NCBI RefSeq assembly: GCF_001487105.1
Contig: NZ_LN913001.1
Location: 432,698 to 496,697 of the forward strand
Length of the DNA: 64,000 nucleotides
From: Mediterraneibacter massiliensis
GTDB lineage: Bacteria > Bacillota > Clostridia > Lachnospirales > Lachnospiraceae
Direction of reading: 5' to 3'
The notes under the pieces were generated by a model. The model made no database searches and was not told where the DNA came from. It saw only the letters and a list, made by a program, of their open reading frames with translations. Below are positions 1 through 9,613 of this stretch, in pieces. The position numbers and the translations under genes were made by a program. The first letter of the stretch is position 1. Each line of letters begins with the position of its first letter.

Positions 1-1
1 G

Positions 2-556
2 CAGCTGCTGTTCCTGAGTCTGGCATTTTCGCTTCCAATCCTTACGATCGGACCGGCTCTTACTGCGAAATATTATACGGCGATGAAGATCGCGCGGAAA
101 GAATCCCCGCATGTTATGCGGGCTTTTTGGAAATCTTTTCGGGAGAATTTTAAGCAGGGGATGCTCCTGGAATTAATCGCTCTGGCAGGGATCCTGATAT
201 TAGGAATAGATTGGTACATCGTCTTGCATACGAATTTTGGTCTGCTGTCCTATGTACTGCTGGCGGTGATCGCGGTCGTAACTTTCCTGTCAGCGATCGT
301 AGGGATCTATCTTTTTTCGTTGTTGGCGAGATTTCATGCAGGGACGCTTAGGATCATGAAATGTGCTTTTATGATCGGTATAGGAAAATTCTGGGCAGGC
401 GCTCTTTGTGTACTTTGTAATCTTATGGTACTGATTTTGTGTCTGCGATGGCCCCTCTATGCGTTTTTTATATGGCTGATCGCAGGCGCGCTTGTGCTGG
501 CCGCAAAAAGCCACTTGCTTGCAAACATTCTTAGCAAGTTTGAGCAGGATACATAG
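2..556 (+). CDS. YesL-like (DUF624) membrane protein, 5' end outside window
   Basis: An open frame enters at base 2 and runs to a stop at 556, so the true start lies upstream. The first visible residues are hydrophobic and include ILTIGPALTAKYY, followed by MKIARKE and FWKSFRENFKQ. That arrangement is typical of the YesL/DUF624 family of small integral membrane proteins. Further hydrophobic segments follow (MLLELIALAGILIL; LSYVLLAVIAVVTFL; a long one near the C-terminus), giving at least four membrane spans in the visible part. YesL relatives often sit beside sugar-uptake or sugar-degradation genes, and an esterase and an oxidoreductase follow here. The biochemical role of the family is not known. 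The internal ATG at 83 is probably not the start, because the family signature begins before it. Confidence 0.8.
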   Translation, partial: QLLFLSLAFSLPILTIGPALTAKYYTAMKIARKESPHVMRAFWKSFRENFKQGMLLELIALAGILILGIDWYIVLHTNFGLLSYVLLAVIAVVTFLSAIVGIYLFSLLARFHAGTLRIMKCAFMIGIGKFWAGALCVLCNLMVLILCLRWPLYAFFIWLIAGALVLAAKSHLLANILSKFEQDT

Positions 557-595
557 AAAATGCAAAGAAATATAAAAGGATGGGAGGAAAAAGTG

Positions 596-1471
596 ATGGA
601 AAAATACACCTATCATGACGTAAACCGGCGGGGGACGATCACGAAAATTACATATACGACGACGAATGAAGCGGGAGAACTGAGAGAAAAATATGCGAAT
701 ATATATCTGCCATATGGGTATGAGCAGGAAGAAAAAAACAAAAAATACAATGTGCTTTATGTCATACATGGAGGCGGAGGCAACCCCGATGCGTGGCTGG
801 ATTGCTGCAAGATAAAGAATATGTTGGACTATATGATCGATACAAAAGAGGTGGAACCTCTGCTTGTTGTATTTCCGTCCTTCTATAAAGAAAAAATAGG
901 AAGAAATGGCCCTCCGGTCAGAGATATAGAACGCAGCCGTGTCCTATTTTTCCAAAAAGAATTAAGAGAAGACCTGCTTCCTGCCATAGAAAGTCAGTAT
1001 CATACCTATACAGAAGAAATAACGCCCGAAGGTTTCCAACGGTCAAGGATGCATAGGGGGATCTGTGGTTTTTCCATGGGAGGAGCAGCGACCTGGTTTG
1101 CCTTTTTGCACAATATAAACTATTTTGCCTATTATGTGCCGTTAAGTGGGGATTGTTGGGAAATAGAAGGACAGGGCGGACTGACAAAGCCAGAGGAAAC
1201 AGCGAGGGCTCTATGTGAGCAGGCGGTATCTTCCGGTTATAAACCAGAGGAATATTTTATCTATACGGCGACCGGAACGAAGGATATTGCGTATGAGGCG
1301 TTAAACGGACAAGTCGGTGCGATGCGGAAATACCCGGACATATTTGTGGAGAATGAAGACCTTGCTAAGGGGAATTTTCACTATCTGCTGGCAGAAGGGG
1401 AAGTGCACGCATACGAAGCGGTATATCAATATCTGTATCATATATTGCCCTATGTATTTAAAAGAGCGTAA
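596..1471 (+). CDS. Alpha/beta-hydrolase esterase (feruloyl/enterochelin esterase-like)
   Basis: This 291-residue protein has the layout of the esterase D / CE1 family, which includes the feruloyl esterase domain of XynZ and enterochelin esterases. An oxyanion-type HGGGG motif lies near residue 60. The nucleophile elbow GFSMGG lies near residue 158. A candidate acid residue follows (TGTKDIAYEA), and a candidate catalytic His is in GEVHAYEAVYQY near the C-terminus. There is no signal peptide, so it should act in the cytosol, perhaps removing acyl groups from imported sugar oligomers. The start at 596 is preferred over an in-frame ATG at 560 because GGGAGG at 582-587 sits correctly before it. 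It lies between the YesL-like gene and an oxidoreductase, probably in one operon. The substrate cannot be read from sequence. Confidence 0.85.
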   Translation: MEKYTYHDVNRRGTITKITYTTTNEAGELREKYANIYLPYGYEQEEKNKKYNVLYVIHGGGGNPDAWLDCCKIKNMLDYMIDTKEVEPLLVVFPSFYKEKIGRNGPPVRDIERSRVLFFQKELREDLLPAIESQYHTYTEEITPEGFQRSRMHRGICGFSMGGAATWFAFLHNINYFAYYVPLSGDCWEIEGQGGLTKPEETARALCEQAVSSGYKPEEYFIYTATGTKDIAYEALNGQVGAMRKYPDIFVENEDLAKGNFHYLLAEGEVHAYEAVYQYLYHILPYVFKRA

Positions 1472-1497
1472 GACTGCATAAAAGAAAGGAAGTTGAC

Positions 1498-2460
1498 ATG
1501 CTGAATATAGCGATTCTTGGTACGGGAGCCATTGCAGGGAAGATGGCGGAAACGATAGGGAAAATGCAAGATGTCTGCCTGTATGCAGCGGCGTCCAGGA
1601 CCAAGGAAAAGGCACAGGAATTTGCGGCAAAGTATGCTGTCAGGCGAGCCTTTGAGCGATATGAGGATATGGTAAAGGATCCGAAAGTGGATCTGGTTTA
1701 TATCGCATCACCTCATAGTATGCATTATGAACATATGAAAATATGCCTGGAATACGGTAAAGCTGTTTTATGTGAAAAACCGTTTGCTGTCTGCGCAAAA
1801 CAGGCAGAAGAGATTTTTGCGCTGGCAGAGAAAAAAGGCTGTTTTATAACAGAGGCTTTGTGGACAAGATATATGCCTTTTGTGGATAGCCTGCAAGAAA
1901 TGATAAAGGAAGGGAAAGTTGGCCGTATTTCTTCTATGACAGCGAATCTGGGATATTCTATTCAGCATGTTCCAAGGCTGAGAGAACCCGGAAGCGCGGG
2001 CGGAGCACTTTTGGATCTGGGGATATATCTGCTGCATTTTGCAAGGCTTATATTCGGAAGGCAAATAAAACAGTTGTCTTCCACAGCTGTTTTGTCAGAA
2101 CTGGGTGTGGATCTGGCTGAAGGTATGACGCTGGAATTTGATGAAGGGCGCATAGCGGTACTACATAGCAGTATGTGCGCTGCTTTGGACAGACGCGCAG
2201 TCCTGTATGGGGAAGAAGGATATATAGAGATTACGAATATCAATAATCCGGAAAAGATCGCACGGTATGACCGTAGTTATATCTGCCAGGAGCAGATCTA
2301 TATGCCGGAGCAGATCAGCGGTTTAGAATATGAAGTGGAATGCTGCAGGCAGGCTCTGGAAAACGGATGGAAAGAATGTCCTAAGCTGCCCCATGAGGAA
2401 ACTTTAGAAGTCCTGCGTCTGATGGATGGGATGCGCAAAGAATGGGGAATGAAATACTAA
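1498..2460 (+). CDS. Gfo/Idh/MocA family NAD(P)-dependent oxidoreductase
   Basis: The 320-residue protein starts with a Rossmann nucleotide-binding segment (LGTGAIAGKM, residues 6-15). The CEKPF motif near residues 92-96 supplies the catalytic Lys typical of the Gfo/Idh/MocA family. The C-terminal half resembles the substrate-binding alpha/beta domain found in trans-dihydrodiol dehydrogenase-like and sugar dehydrogenase members. It would oxidise or reduce a hydroxyl group on a sugar or polyol in the cytosol. An AAGGAAG ribosome binding site precedes the ATG. It is the last gene of the esterase operon and ends just before a bidirectional terminator. Substrate and cofactor preference are unknown. 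Confidence 0.87.
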   Translation: MLNIAILGTGAIAGKMAETIGKMQDVCLYAAASRTKEKAQEFAAKYAVRRAFERYEDMVKDPKVDLVYIASPHSMHYEHMKICLEYGKAVLCEKPFAVCAKQAEEIFALAEKKGCFITEALWTRYMPFVDSLQEMIKEGKVGRISSMTANLGYSIQHVPRLREPGSAGGALLDLGIYLLHFARLIFGRQIKQLSSTAVLSELGVDLAEGMTLEFDEGRIAVLHSSMCAALDRRAVLYGEEGYIEITNINNPEKIARYDRSYICQEQIYMPEQISGLEYEVECCRQALENGWKECPKLPHEETLEVLRLMDGMRKEWGMKY

Positions 2461-2484
2461 GACATATGAAATATCCAGAATAGA

Positions 2485-2513
2485 GAAAAGGGCAGCTAAA
2501 GCTACCCTTTTTT
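2485..2513. terminator. Bidirectional intrinsic terminator
   Basis: GGGCAGCT (2490-2497) can pair with AGCTACCC (2500-2507) with one mismatch. Runs of A on the left and T on the right extend the stem and give a U-tract on either strand. It ends the oxidoreductase operon (+) and the V-ATPase operon (-). The stop codon of the subunit D gene lies inside the right arm. Confidence 0.75.
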
Positions 2514-3125
2514 CATCTTCATTTTTTTGATCACTTTTAGTCGTGTGAATTCTTCTCTTTCTTTTTCTTCTAACGCATTCGTGATAGTATATACCAATTG
2601 AGAGTACATAGGGATCGTGATATTTTGCAATGCGTTGGCACGTTTTTGTGTTTTTTTGATATTAGAGGCTAGCCGATAGGCTGCGTTTTCTACCATGGAA
2701 AGTTTGACGGTCAGATCTTTTACCTTGCGGAAAGCTTCCCTGGCAGTATCAATGGACTCGTGCGTTGTTCCAAAGGAATATGTGGGTGTCTTGTCATCAG
2801 GAATATATTTTACATGGGGGATTTCGGTACCCATGATACTTCTTGTCTGGATCGTGATCGAATTTTCAATGGGGACGGTGTAGGCGAGCTGATCGACCAT
2901 GCTGATCCCATGTTCGATATTGGCACGCTGCAGACAGCGATAGGCATACGTAAATGTATTGTCGATCTCGTCCTGTATATTGCGTGCTTCATCGATCAGA
3001 TCCATCAGTTCCCGGATGAGAATGTTCCGCTTTTTGTCCATCAGATCATATCCTTGCTTTGCAAGAGCAAGAGAGTTCTTTGCCAGCATGAGATTTCCTT
3101 TTGTGGGAAAGGTGCGTGGATCCAT
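2502..3125 (-). CDS. ntpD: V-type ATP synthase subunit D
   Basis: The 207-residue protein is mostly long alpha-helix, with heptad-like stretches at both ends (early residues PTKGNLMLAKNSLALAKQGYD are family hallmarks). It is the central rotor shaft that turns inside the A3B3 ring and links catalysis to the membrane c-ring. Its length matches subunit D of bacterial V/A-ATPases. It is the last gene of the operon, 15 bases downstream of subunit B, and ends in a bidirectional terminator. The C-terminus is very rich in Lys and Met (KKMKMKK), which is normal for this end of the shaft. Confidence 0.95.
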   Translation of the reverse strand: MDPRTFPTKGNLMLAKNSLALAKQGYDLMDKKRNILIRELMDLIDEARNIQDEIDNTFTYAYRCLQRANIEHGISMVDQLAYTVPIENSITIQTRSIMGTEIPHVKYIPDDKTPTYSFGTTHESIDTAREAFRKVKDLTVKLSMVENAAYRLASNIKKTQKRANALQNITIPMYSQLVYTITNALEEKEREEFTRLKVIKKMKMKKG

Positions 3126-3140
3126 ACAGCTCCTCCTTTC

Positions 3141-4523
3141 TTATTCTTCCATAGGATGATAATATTTCTGCAGGATTTTTGTGTCTACACGGTCTAATTC
3201 TTCTTTAGGCAGACGGCCCAGAAGTTTCCATCCCAGATCCAGAGTCTCTTCCATACTACGATTTTCCTCGGCTCCCTGTCCGATATAATGTTCTTCAAAA
3301 TCTTTTCCAAATTCCAGATATTTCTTGTCGATCGGGGAGAGTTCATCTTCACCGATGACGGAGGCTAGATTTCTTGCATCGCCCACCTTGGCATAAGCAG
3401 AAAAGAGCTGATTTGCCAGGTCTTGATGGTCTTCCCTCGTATAGCCCGCTCCAATGCCATCCTTCATCAGACGAGAAAGGGAAGGCAAGATATTGATCGG
3501 AGGATAGACAGACTGTCCATGTAAAGGTCTGTCTAATACAATCTGCCCTTCTGTGATATATCCAGTCAGATCAGGGATTGGATGTGTGATATCGTCGTTG
3601 GGCATGGTAAGGATCGGAAGTTGTGTGACAGAGCCGTCCACCCCCTGTACGATACCGGCGCGCTCATAGATGGTTGCCAGCTCACTATATAAATAACCGG
3701 GGAATCCTTTACGGCTTGGAATCTCTCCTTTGGAGGAAGAGACCTCGCGCATAGCCTCCGCAAAAGAGGTCATATCCGTTAGAATGACCAATATATGCAT
3801 GTTCTGTTCAAAAGCAAGGTATTCGGCGACGGTCAGCGCCACTTTAGGCGTAATGAGACGTTCCACTACCGGATCGTTGGCAAGATTTAAAAACATGGCG
3901 ACATGGTCTGCTACACCGCTTTCTTCAAATGTATGCCGGAAAAAGTCGGCGACGTCATGTTTGACTCCCATGGCGGCGAACACGATGGCAAACTGTTCGT
4001 CAGAATTTTCTCCCAGAGAGGCCTGCTTGACGATCTGCGCCGCAAGCTGATCGTGGGGAAGTCCATTTCCGGAGAAAATAGGAAGCTTCTGTCCACGTAT
4101 CAAGGTGGTCAGTCCGTCGATAGCAGAAATACCTGTGTGGATATAGTTTCTCGGATACTCTCGTTTTACCGGATTGAGCGGCAGTCCGTTTACATCTCGT
4201 TTTACAGTAGAGATCAGAGGTCCCAGATCATCAATGGGCTGTCCGATTCCGTTGAAAGTACGGCCCAGCATATCTGGGGAGAGGGAAATTTCCATCGGAT
4301 GTCCTGTAAGGCGAGTATGTGTATTTTTCAAAGACATATTTTCAGAGCCTTCAAATACCTGGATGACGGCTCGGTCTTCATATACTTCGACGATACGTCC
4401 AATCTTGCGTTCTGTACCGTCGACGACAAATTCCACGATCTCGTCAAAAAAAGCGTCTTGTACGCCCTCAAGCGCAATGAGAGGACCATTGATGCTGCTC
4501 AAGCCTAAATATTCGATTGACAT
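3141..4523 (-). CDS. ntpB: V-type ATP synthase subunit B (regulatory nucleotide-binding)
   Basis: This 460-residue protein is the non-catalytic partner of subunit A in the A3B3 head. It begins with the [17 protein letters not shown] beta-barrel domain. It has no canonical Walker A, as expected for subunit B: the corresponding position reads [15 protein letters not shown]. The ATP-synthase family signature is seen as [16 protein letters not shown], and the C-terminal helical domain follows. It lies 23 bases downstream of subunit A in the same operon. Length and motif order match Enterococcus hirae NtpB and its clostridial relatives. Confidence 0.97.
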   Translation of the reverse strand: MSIEYLGLSSINGPLIALEGVQDAFFDEIVEFVVDGTERKIGRIVEVYEDRAVIQVFEGSENMSLKNTHTRLTGHPMEISLSPDMLGRTFNGIGQPIDDLGPLISTVKRDVNGLPLNPVKREYPRNYIHTGISAIDGLTTLIRGQKLPIFSGNGLPHDQLAAQIVKQASLGENSDEQFAIVFAAMGVKHDVADFFRHTFEESGVADHVAMFLNLANDPVVERLITPKVALTVAEYLAFEQNMHILVILTDMTSFAEAMREVSSSKGEIPSRKGFPGYLYSELATIYERAGIVQGVDGSVTQLPILTMPNDDITHPIPDLTGYITEGQIVLDRPLHGQSVYPPINILPSLSRLMKDGIGAGYTREDHQDLANQLFSAYAKVGDARNLASVIGEDELSPIDKKYLEFGKDFEEHYIGQGAEENRSMEETLDLGWKLLGRLPKEELDRVDTKILQKYYHPMEE

Positions 4524-4546
4524 ATGCTGTATTCCTCCCTTCTGAT

Positions 4547-6313
4547 CTATGCGTTTTTCTCAAGAACCCGCTGATAAAAAGCGTCGATGTCACGGCGATA
4601 TCCGGCGAATAATTCGGGTCTGTCATTTGGCACATCGTATTTGATGGCAATGACACGGTCAAAGATATTTTCTGCTTTCAAAACAGACATCGGATGTCCC
4701 ATTGTGACAAGGGCACGAGCCTGCTTGTATAAGTATAAGATAGTGTCCATCATCAGATACTGTTTTTCCATAGAGACACAGGTATCGTCTTTGTGGAAAG
4801 CATTCTGCTGCAGGAAACCAAGACGGATGACACGTGCGATCTCCAATACCAGCTTCTGATCGTCAGGCAGGACATCGCTGCCGATGAGCTTGACAATCTC
4901 CAGAAGACTGCTCTCCTGGTTTAAAAGCGCCATGAGGCGGTTGCGGTAATCTACGAACTTGGGGGAGACATTGTCCTGATACCAGTGGCTTAAGTCGTTT
5001 AAGTATTCACTGTAGCTTGTCAGCCAGTGGATGGCAGGAAAGTGTCTGGAATAGGCAAGGCTCTTATCTAGTCCCCAGAAACAACGTACGAAACGCTTAG
5101 TATTTTGTGTCACAGGTTCAGAAAAATCACCGCCCTGCGGAGAAACTGCCCCGATGATTGTCACAGAGCCATCCGTCCCATTTAAATTATGCATCATGCC
5201 GGCTCTTTCATAAAACGCAGAGAGACGGGAAGCAAGATAGGCAGGGAAACCTTCTTCGGCAGGCATTTCTTCTAGACGTCCAGAAAGCTCACGCAAGGCT
5301 TCTGCCCAGCGGGAGGTAGAGTCTGCCATGATCGCCACGTCATAACCCATATCTCGATAATATTCCGCCAGGGTAAGTCCCGTATAGATACTTGCTTCAC
5401 GGGCAGCTACCGGCATGTTGGAAGTATTGGCGATCAGGGTCGTCCTGTCCATCAGAGGATTACCGGTGCGTGGGTCGGTAAGCTGACTGAATTCCTCCAG
5501 TACCTGTGTCATTTCGTTGCCGCGTTCTCCGCAGCCGATATAGATGATGATGTCCGCGTCTGCCCATTTGGCGATCTGATGCTGTGTCATCGTCTTTCCT
5601 GTACCGAAACCGCCAGGGATAGCAGCAGTACCGCCTTTGGCGATTGGAAACATGGTGTCGATGATACGTTGTCCTGTGATCAGCGGGACAGAGGCAGGAA
5701 ACCGGTGATGCGTAGGACGCGTGGTACGGATCGGCCAATGCTGCGTCATGGAAAGTTCTTTTTTAGATCCGTCCTTTAATTCCAGTGTGACCAGCGTCTC
5801 TTCAATCGTATAGTCACCGTCGGGGACAACGGAACAAACAGTGCCTTCCACATCCGGCGGAACCATACATTTATGCAGGATGGCATGGGTTTCGGGAACT
5901 TCCGCGATAATATCCCCTCCGTGCAGATACTGACCTTCTGTGACGGTCATATGCGCACGCCATCTTTTCTCTTTGTCCAGTGAATCTACACTGACGCCAC
6001 GGGTGATAAACGCGCCCGCAGTTTCGGAAATACGCTCCAGGGGGCGTTCAATACCGTCGAAGATATTGTTCAGTATGCCGGGAGCGAGTGTTACGGAGAC
6101 GGCATTTCCGCTGGCAACGACTTCCTCACCGGGTTTCAGTCCGGTGGTTTCTTCATAGACCTGTATCGTCGTCCTGTCCTTATCCAGCGCGATGACCTCG
6201 CCGACCAGCTTTTGGCTGCCCACGTAGACCATTTCCGACATGCGAAAACCTGTATTTCCTTTCAGATAGATGACAGGTCCGTTGATTCCATAAATGATTC
6301 CGGTTTTAAGCAA
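4547..6313 (-). CDS. ntpA: V-type ATP synthase subunit A (catalytic)
   Basis: This is the catalytic head subunit. It has an N-terminal barrel, the bulge domain inserted after about residue 110, a Walker A loop GGFGTGKT near residue 235, the [15 protein letters not shown] stretch and the helical C-terminal domain. An upstream in-frame GTG at 6322 overlaps the AGGAGG ribosome binding site, so it cannot be the start. A TTG at 6311-6313, eight bases after AGGAGG, is the better start and gives 588 residues. It overlaps the end of the subunit E gene, suggesting translational coupling. It hydrolyses or makes ATP at the A/B interface on the cytoplasmic face. Confidence 0.96.
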   Translation of the reverse strand: MLKTGIIYGINGPVIYLKGNTGFRMSEMVYVGSQKLVGEVIALDKDRTTIQVYEETTGLKPGEEVVASGNAVSVTLAPGILNNIFDGIERPLERISETAGAFITRGVSVDSLDKEKRWRAHMTVTEGQYLHGGDIIAEVPETHAILHKCMVPPDVEGTVCSVVPDGDYTIEETLVTLELKDGSKKELSMTQHWPIRTTRPTHHRFPASVPLITGQRIIDTMFPIAKGGTAAIPGGFGTGKTMTQHQIAKWADADIIIYIGCGERGNEMTQVLEEFSQLTDPRTGNPLMDRTTLIANTSNMPVAAREASIYTGLTLAEYYRDMGYDVAIMADSTSRWAEALRELSGRLEEMPAEEGFPAYLASRLSAFYERAGMMHNLNGTDGSVTIIGAVSPQGGDFSEPVTQNTKRFVRCFWGLDKSLAYSRHFPAIHWLTSYSEYLNDLSHWYQDNVSPKFVDYRNRLMALLNQESSLLEIVKLIGSDVLPDDQKLVLEIARVIRLGFLQQNAFHKDDTCVSMEKQYLMMDTILYLYKQARALVTMGHPMSVLKAENIFDRVIAIKYDVPNDRPELFAGYRRDIDAFYQRVLEKNA

Positions 6314-6893
6314 TTCCGTCACCTCCTAAAAAGAGAAATGCATCATATGCATTGCGCAGTTTTGTCTTAAAAGAATGATCGATCAAAATATTACGTGCAC
6401 GGATCACGGAGCGGACTCCGCCGATAAAATCCTCTGCGCTTATTGTCAGGTGCAGTCCTGTGGCATCCTCCAGATCGGAACGTTTTGTTTCATCAGAGGG
6501 ATTGATATAGATAATGACAGGATCCTCGCCGGCAAAATTCTGGGCATGGCGGATACATTTGATCAAATAATCCATATAACTTTCTGTCTTCATATAGTCA
6601 TCGATCAGGTTTTTGGCTTCCTCAAAGATCTTCTCTTTCAGGTCGAGCTGTATTTTTCCATACTGTCGTTTGATTTCCAATTGTGATTTTGCCATCGCCT
6701 GGTTTAACTGCTGGCGAGCGTTTGTTGTCTCGGCCTTGATGCGGGTCTGGGACTGGCGGATGGCTTCTTCTTTATGATCTTTTAATACTTTTTCCAGCGC
6801 CTCTTTGTAGGAGTCGATAATGGCATTGCCTTCACTTCTTGCCTGCTCCATAGAGGTAGCCTGTAAATGTGCGATTTTTTCTTCCAGAGTCAA
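6306..6893 (-). CDS. ntpE: V-type ATP synthase subunit E (peripheral stalk)
   Basis: The 195-residue protein has a long N-terminal helix rich in Glu, Lys and Gln, forming about the first 110 residues, and a compact C-terminal domain. That is the form of subunit E, which pairs with subunit G/H to make the peripheral stalk holding the A3B3 head still. It lies between subunits F (NtpG) and A. Its last codons overlap the TTG start of subunit A. Length is normal for the family. Confidence 0.92.
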   Translation of the reverse strand: MTLEEKIAHLQATSMEQARSEGNAIIDSYKEALEKVLKDHKEEAIRQSQTRIKAETTNARQQLNQAMAKSQLEIKRQYGKIQLDLKEKIFEEAKNLIDDYMKTESYMDYLIKCIRHAQNFAGEDPVIIYINPSDETKRSDLEDATGLHLTISAEDFIGGVRSVIRARNILIDHSFKTKLRNAYDAFLFLGGDGIA

Positions 6894-6921
6894 AGGTATT
6901 CCTCCTTTAGTTCAGAGCGGT

Positions 6922-7230
6922 TTATAGTTTTAGTCCGATCGCCTCGGTAATATAGGAGGTGATAAAGTCTTTTTTACGGCCGGTTCCGTGCCTGTCAGGA
7001 ATTTCGACGAGGAGTGGATTTTTGCGTTCCAGGCGGAAAGTGTCGATGATATCGGGAAACTCTCGCCCGAATTTTTCGGTCAAAAGTACGATGCCGACAG
7101 TCTTATCTGCCAGTACGTCCTCCAGTGCCTTGCGGAGTTCTTCCCGCTCATGCACAACGACGCCGTCTACTCCTGCAAGTCTCATGCCTGTGTAGGTATC
7201 GACATTATCACTGATCAAATACATTTTCAT
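6922..7230 (-). CDS. ntpG: V-type ATP synthase subunit F
   Basis: This 102-residue protein resembles the small Rossmann-like subunit F. It starts MKMYLISDNVDTYTGMRLAGV and carries the conserved GIVLLTEKF stretch in the middle. Subunit F binds subunit D in the central rotor shaft. It begins one base after the stop of subunit K and is followed 28 bases later by subunit E, inside the operon. Length is standard. Confidence 0.93.
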   Translation of the reverse strand: MKMYLISDNVDTYTGMRLAGVDGVVVHEREELRKALEDVLADKTVGIVLLTEKFGREFPDIIDTFRLERKNPLLVEIPDRHGTGRKKDFITSYITEAIGLKL

Positions 7231-7231
7231 A

Positions 7232-7663
7232 TTATAGATTCCCCAGGATCATGAAGGAGATGATCAGTCCATAGAGGCAGACACCTTCTGCAAGACCTAC
7301 GAAGATCAAGGACTTACCGAGTACAGAAGAGTCTTCACTGATTGCTCCTAATGCAGCGCTTGCCGCACTTGCAACGGCAATACCGCCGCCGATACAGGAT
7401 AAACCGGTAACCAGCGCGGCTGCGATATAGCCCATGCCTGTAGCAAAACCGGAGTCAGACGCAACGCCCTGGGCTGCCTGTACATCGCCTCCAAGCATCA
7501 TGATAGAAGCCAGTGCAAAGGCGCCAAAGAAGAAAAAGGCGTTGACTCCGATCGTACGTTTATAGCGTTTTTTGTTCTTTTCTCCGATCAGATAATATCC
7601 GAATGGGATGATGATACTTAAGATGAGAGCGATAATAAAGATAATTTTCGTTGTAATTGTCAT
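7232..7663 (-). CDS. ntpK: V-type ATP synthase subunit K (membrane rotor proteolipid)
   Basis: This 143-residue proteolipid appears to have four membrane helices: roughly residues 4-28, 41-58, 76-104 and 116-141. Only the last carries an ion-binding carboxylate, Glu in GLAEGVCLYG. The first hairpin has no acidic residue, so each subunit offers one site per four helices, as in Enterococcus hirae NtpK. The Na+-coordinating residues known from that enzyme (Thr and Gln in helix 2, Gln in helix 3, Thr after the Glu) are not recognisable here. Proton coupling is therefore possible but unproven. It forms the rotating ring in the membrane, next to subunit I. Confidence 0.93.
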   Translation of the reverse strand: MTITTKIIFIIALILSIIIPFGYYLIGEKNKKRYKRTIGVNAFFFFGAFALASIMMLGGDVQAAQGVASDSGFATGMGYIAAALVTGLSCIGGGIAVASAASAALGAISEDSSVLGKSLIFVGLAEGVCLYGLIISFMILGNL

Positions 7664-7675
7664 GGTATGATCCTC

Positions 7676-9613
7676 CTATTTTTTATTTGTCTTTTTTGTA
7701 TAAGGCTGGAATATTCTTCCGGTGCCCTTATAGAAGCGGCTGAACATTTCATAATATTCCAGACGCAGTACTTGGATGCCTACGATCAGTCCTTCCAGAC
7801 CGCATACGAATAAGTTTCCTAAAATGACGACGATCCAGTTGGGATTTCCTTCTTCCGCGCCGGCAAGCATAAGGACTACTTCCATAATGGCTGCGTGGCT
7901 GACGGCAAAGGCGCCGATACGGATGAAAGAAATGGTGTTTGAAAAATAGCTTAACAAAGTTTCAAATAGTTCAAAGAAACCTTCCACAACAAACATGGCT
8001 TTGCTTTCTTCCATTTTGTCAGCTCGCTTTTGTACGATCCTTGTAAGTGGCTTCTTGAAAAAGATCAGCAGCAGTGGGATGCCAAACATGATCGCCATAA
8101 CAATACCTGCAGGAAGGGGATGACCGGTCATAAATAGCGCGACTGTGGCGACCACAGAGGCGTAAAACACAAATCCGGCGGCTCCATTTGCATCGAACCA
8201 AGCTCCTTCTATGTCATGGCTTTTGATCGCATTGACAATATGAATGAGCATGGAAACAAGGATGATCCCCATACCGAAAGCAACAGCTACGATAAACACA
8301 GTATTTAGTTTCCCTAGGAAAGGCAAGGTGGTCATATGATCAATAGGCCGTAGCCACAGCGCCGGCAGTACGTCTTCAAAACCGAAAATACTGCCGAACA
8401 AGAAACCGAAAATAGTGGAAAAAATACCGGCAGTTGCGATAATACCGGCCAGAGGCGCCTTCTTGAAGTAGAAGATCAGCCCGCCGCCAATCACAAGCAA
8501 AAGTCCTTGTCCTACATCTCCGAACATAACGCCGAAAATAAAGGAGTAAGTCAGACCTACAAATACAGTCGGATCCAGTTCATTGGAAGCGGGAAGCCCA
8601 TACATCTGGATAAACATTTCAAACGGCTTAAACAATTTAGGATTTTCCAGCTTTGTAGGCGGTTCCCCGAAATAGGTATCGTGATCGTCTTCTACGACGA
8701 CAAATACTTTATCATCCTGTTTGATCTCTTCTAAAAATTTATCTACATCTTCTTCCGCCATCCAGCCGCATAGGATATAGTAATCTTCTTTTTTATCTTC
8801 CACACGGGCGGCAAGTTTGCGCACGTCGAAGTTATTGGATAATTCTTCCAAACGGTTTTTTGAGGCAACAAGCTGCGCTGCTCTTCCGGCAAGCATTTCT
8901 CCGGCGGCTTTGTCTAAGTCTTCTGCTTCCAGACGGATGCGGGCAATCTCATTGTCAAGAGACTGGTAAGCGTTAGAGGGAGTCCCCTCAAATTCATCCG
9001 TCAATTCAATGCGTTCAAAGTGCAGAGAACGGAATACGGCGTCCACTTTCTGCGCCTCCTGGGGAGAAACAAAATACGCTCCGTATACATAGCTGTCATC
9101 CCGCTCTCCTTCTACAAAAATCGCGCCCAGGTCATCCATCAGATATTTGATCATTTTGTGGTAGTATTCCACAGCGATCCTGCCAAACCGGTAGGAGATA
9201 AAACGGAAATTTAAGAGGCGATGCAGATCGCAGTCCAGTGGACGGAAAGGAGCGATGACCTGCTGCTTTGTACGAAGCTGTTCTATCTGTTTATTTAATT
9301 TTTCCTTTTTTTCCTGCAAAGACATGTAGTCTTCATTTGCCTGTCTTATGAGTTCAAACATATCGTTTAAGCCCAGAGAGCTGTCTGGCGTGACTTCGTC
9401 CGCATTGGGAAGAAGATCGACAAACTGGCTGGCTCTGTTGAGCGCATCACGGTAAGGATTGATCTCCACAAAAGGGCGCAGATTGTCCACTGTCTTAAGC
9501 TCTGACAGTGCCGACTCCAGCTGGATCTCGTATCTGGAGAGATAGAGATCCGTTACGCGGTCTATATCCGCGCGTGGACCGGATATATTGATAAATTTCA
9601 TTTTGACGATCAT
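7676..9613 (-). CDS. ntpI: V-type ATP synthase subunit I (membrane stator)
   Basis: The 645-residue protein has the two-part design of subunit a/I. A soluble N-terminal half of about 330 residues has coiled-coil stretches. A C-terminal half has about seven to eight membrane helices, beginning near FVGLTYSFIFGVMFGDVGQG. The ion-path Arg is plausibly in SFIRIGAFAVSHAAIMEV near the C-terminus, a conserved stretch in this family. It forms the half-channels through which ions reach the c-ring. The start overlaps the stop of subunit C (ATGA), behind a perfect GGAGGT site. Confidence 0.95.
   Translation of the reverse strand: MIVKMKFINISGPRADIDRVTDLYLSRYEIQLESALSELKTVDNLRPFVEINPYRDALNRASQFVDLLPNADEVTPDSSLGLNDMFELIRQANEDYMSLQEKKEKLNKQIEQLRTKQQVIAPFRPLDCDLHRLLNFRFISYRFGRIAVEYYHKMIKYLMDDLGAIFVEGERDDSYVYGAYFVSPQEAQKVDAVFRSLHFERIELTDEFEGTPSNAYQSLDNEIARIRLEAEDLDKAAGEMLAGRAAQLVASKNRLEELSNNFDVRKLAARVEDKKEDYYILCGWMAEEDVDKFLEEIKQDDKVFVVVEDDHDTYFGEPPTKLENPKLFKPFEMFIQMYGLPASNELDPTVFVGLTYSFIFGVMFGDVGQGLLLVIGGGLIFYFKKAPLAGIIATAGIFSTIFGFLFGSIFGFEDVLPALWLRPIDHMTTLPFLGKLNTVFIVAVAFGMGIILVSMLIHIVNAIKSHDIEGAWFDANGAAGFVFYASVVATVALFMTGHPLPAGIVMAIMFGIPLLLIFFKKPLTRIVQKRADKMEESKAMFVVEGFFELFETLLSYFSNTISFIRIGAFAVSHAAIMEVVLMLAGAEEGNPNWIVVILGNLFVCGLEGLIVGIQVLRLEYYEMFSRFYKGTGRIFQPYTKKTNKK

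Noticed and set aside
3903..4508. Plus-strand open frame of 201 codons opposite the V-ATPase subunit B gene
   Set aside because: Antisense shadow of a well conserved gene with no ribosome binding site.
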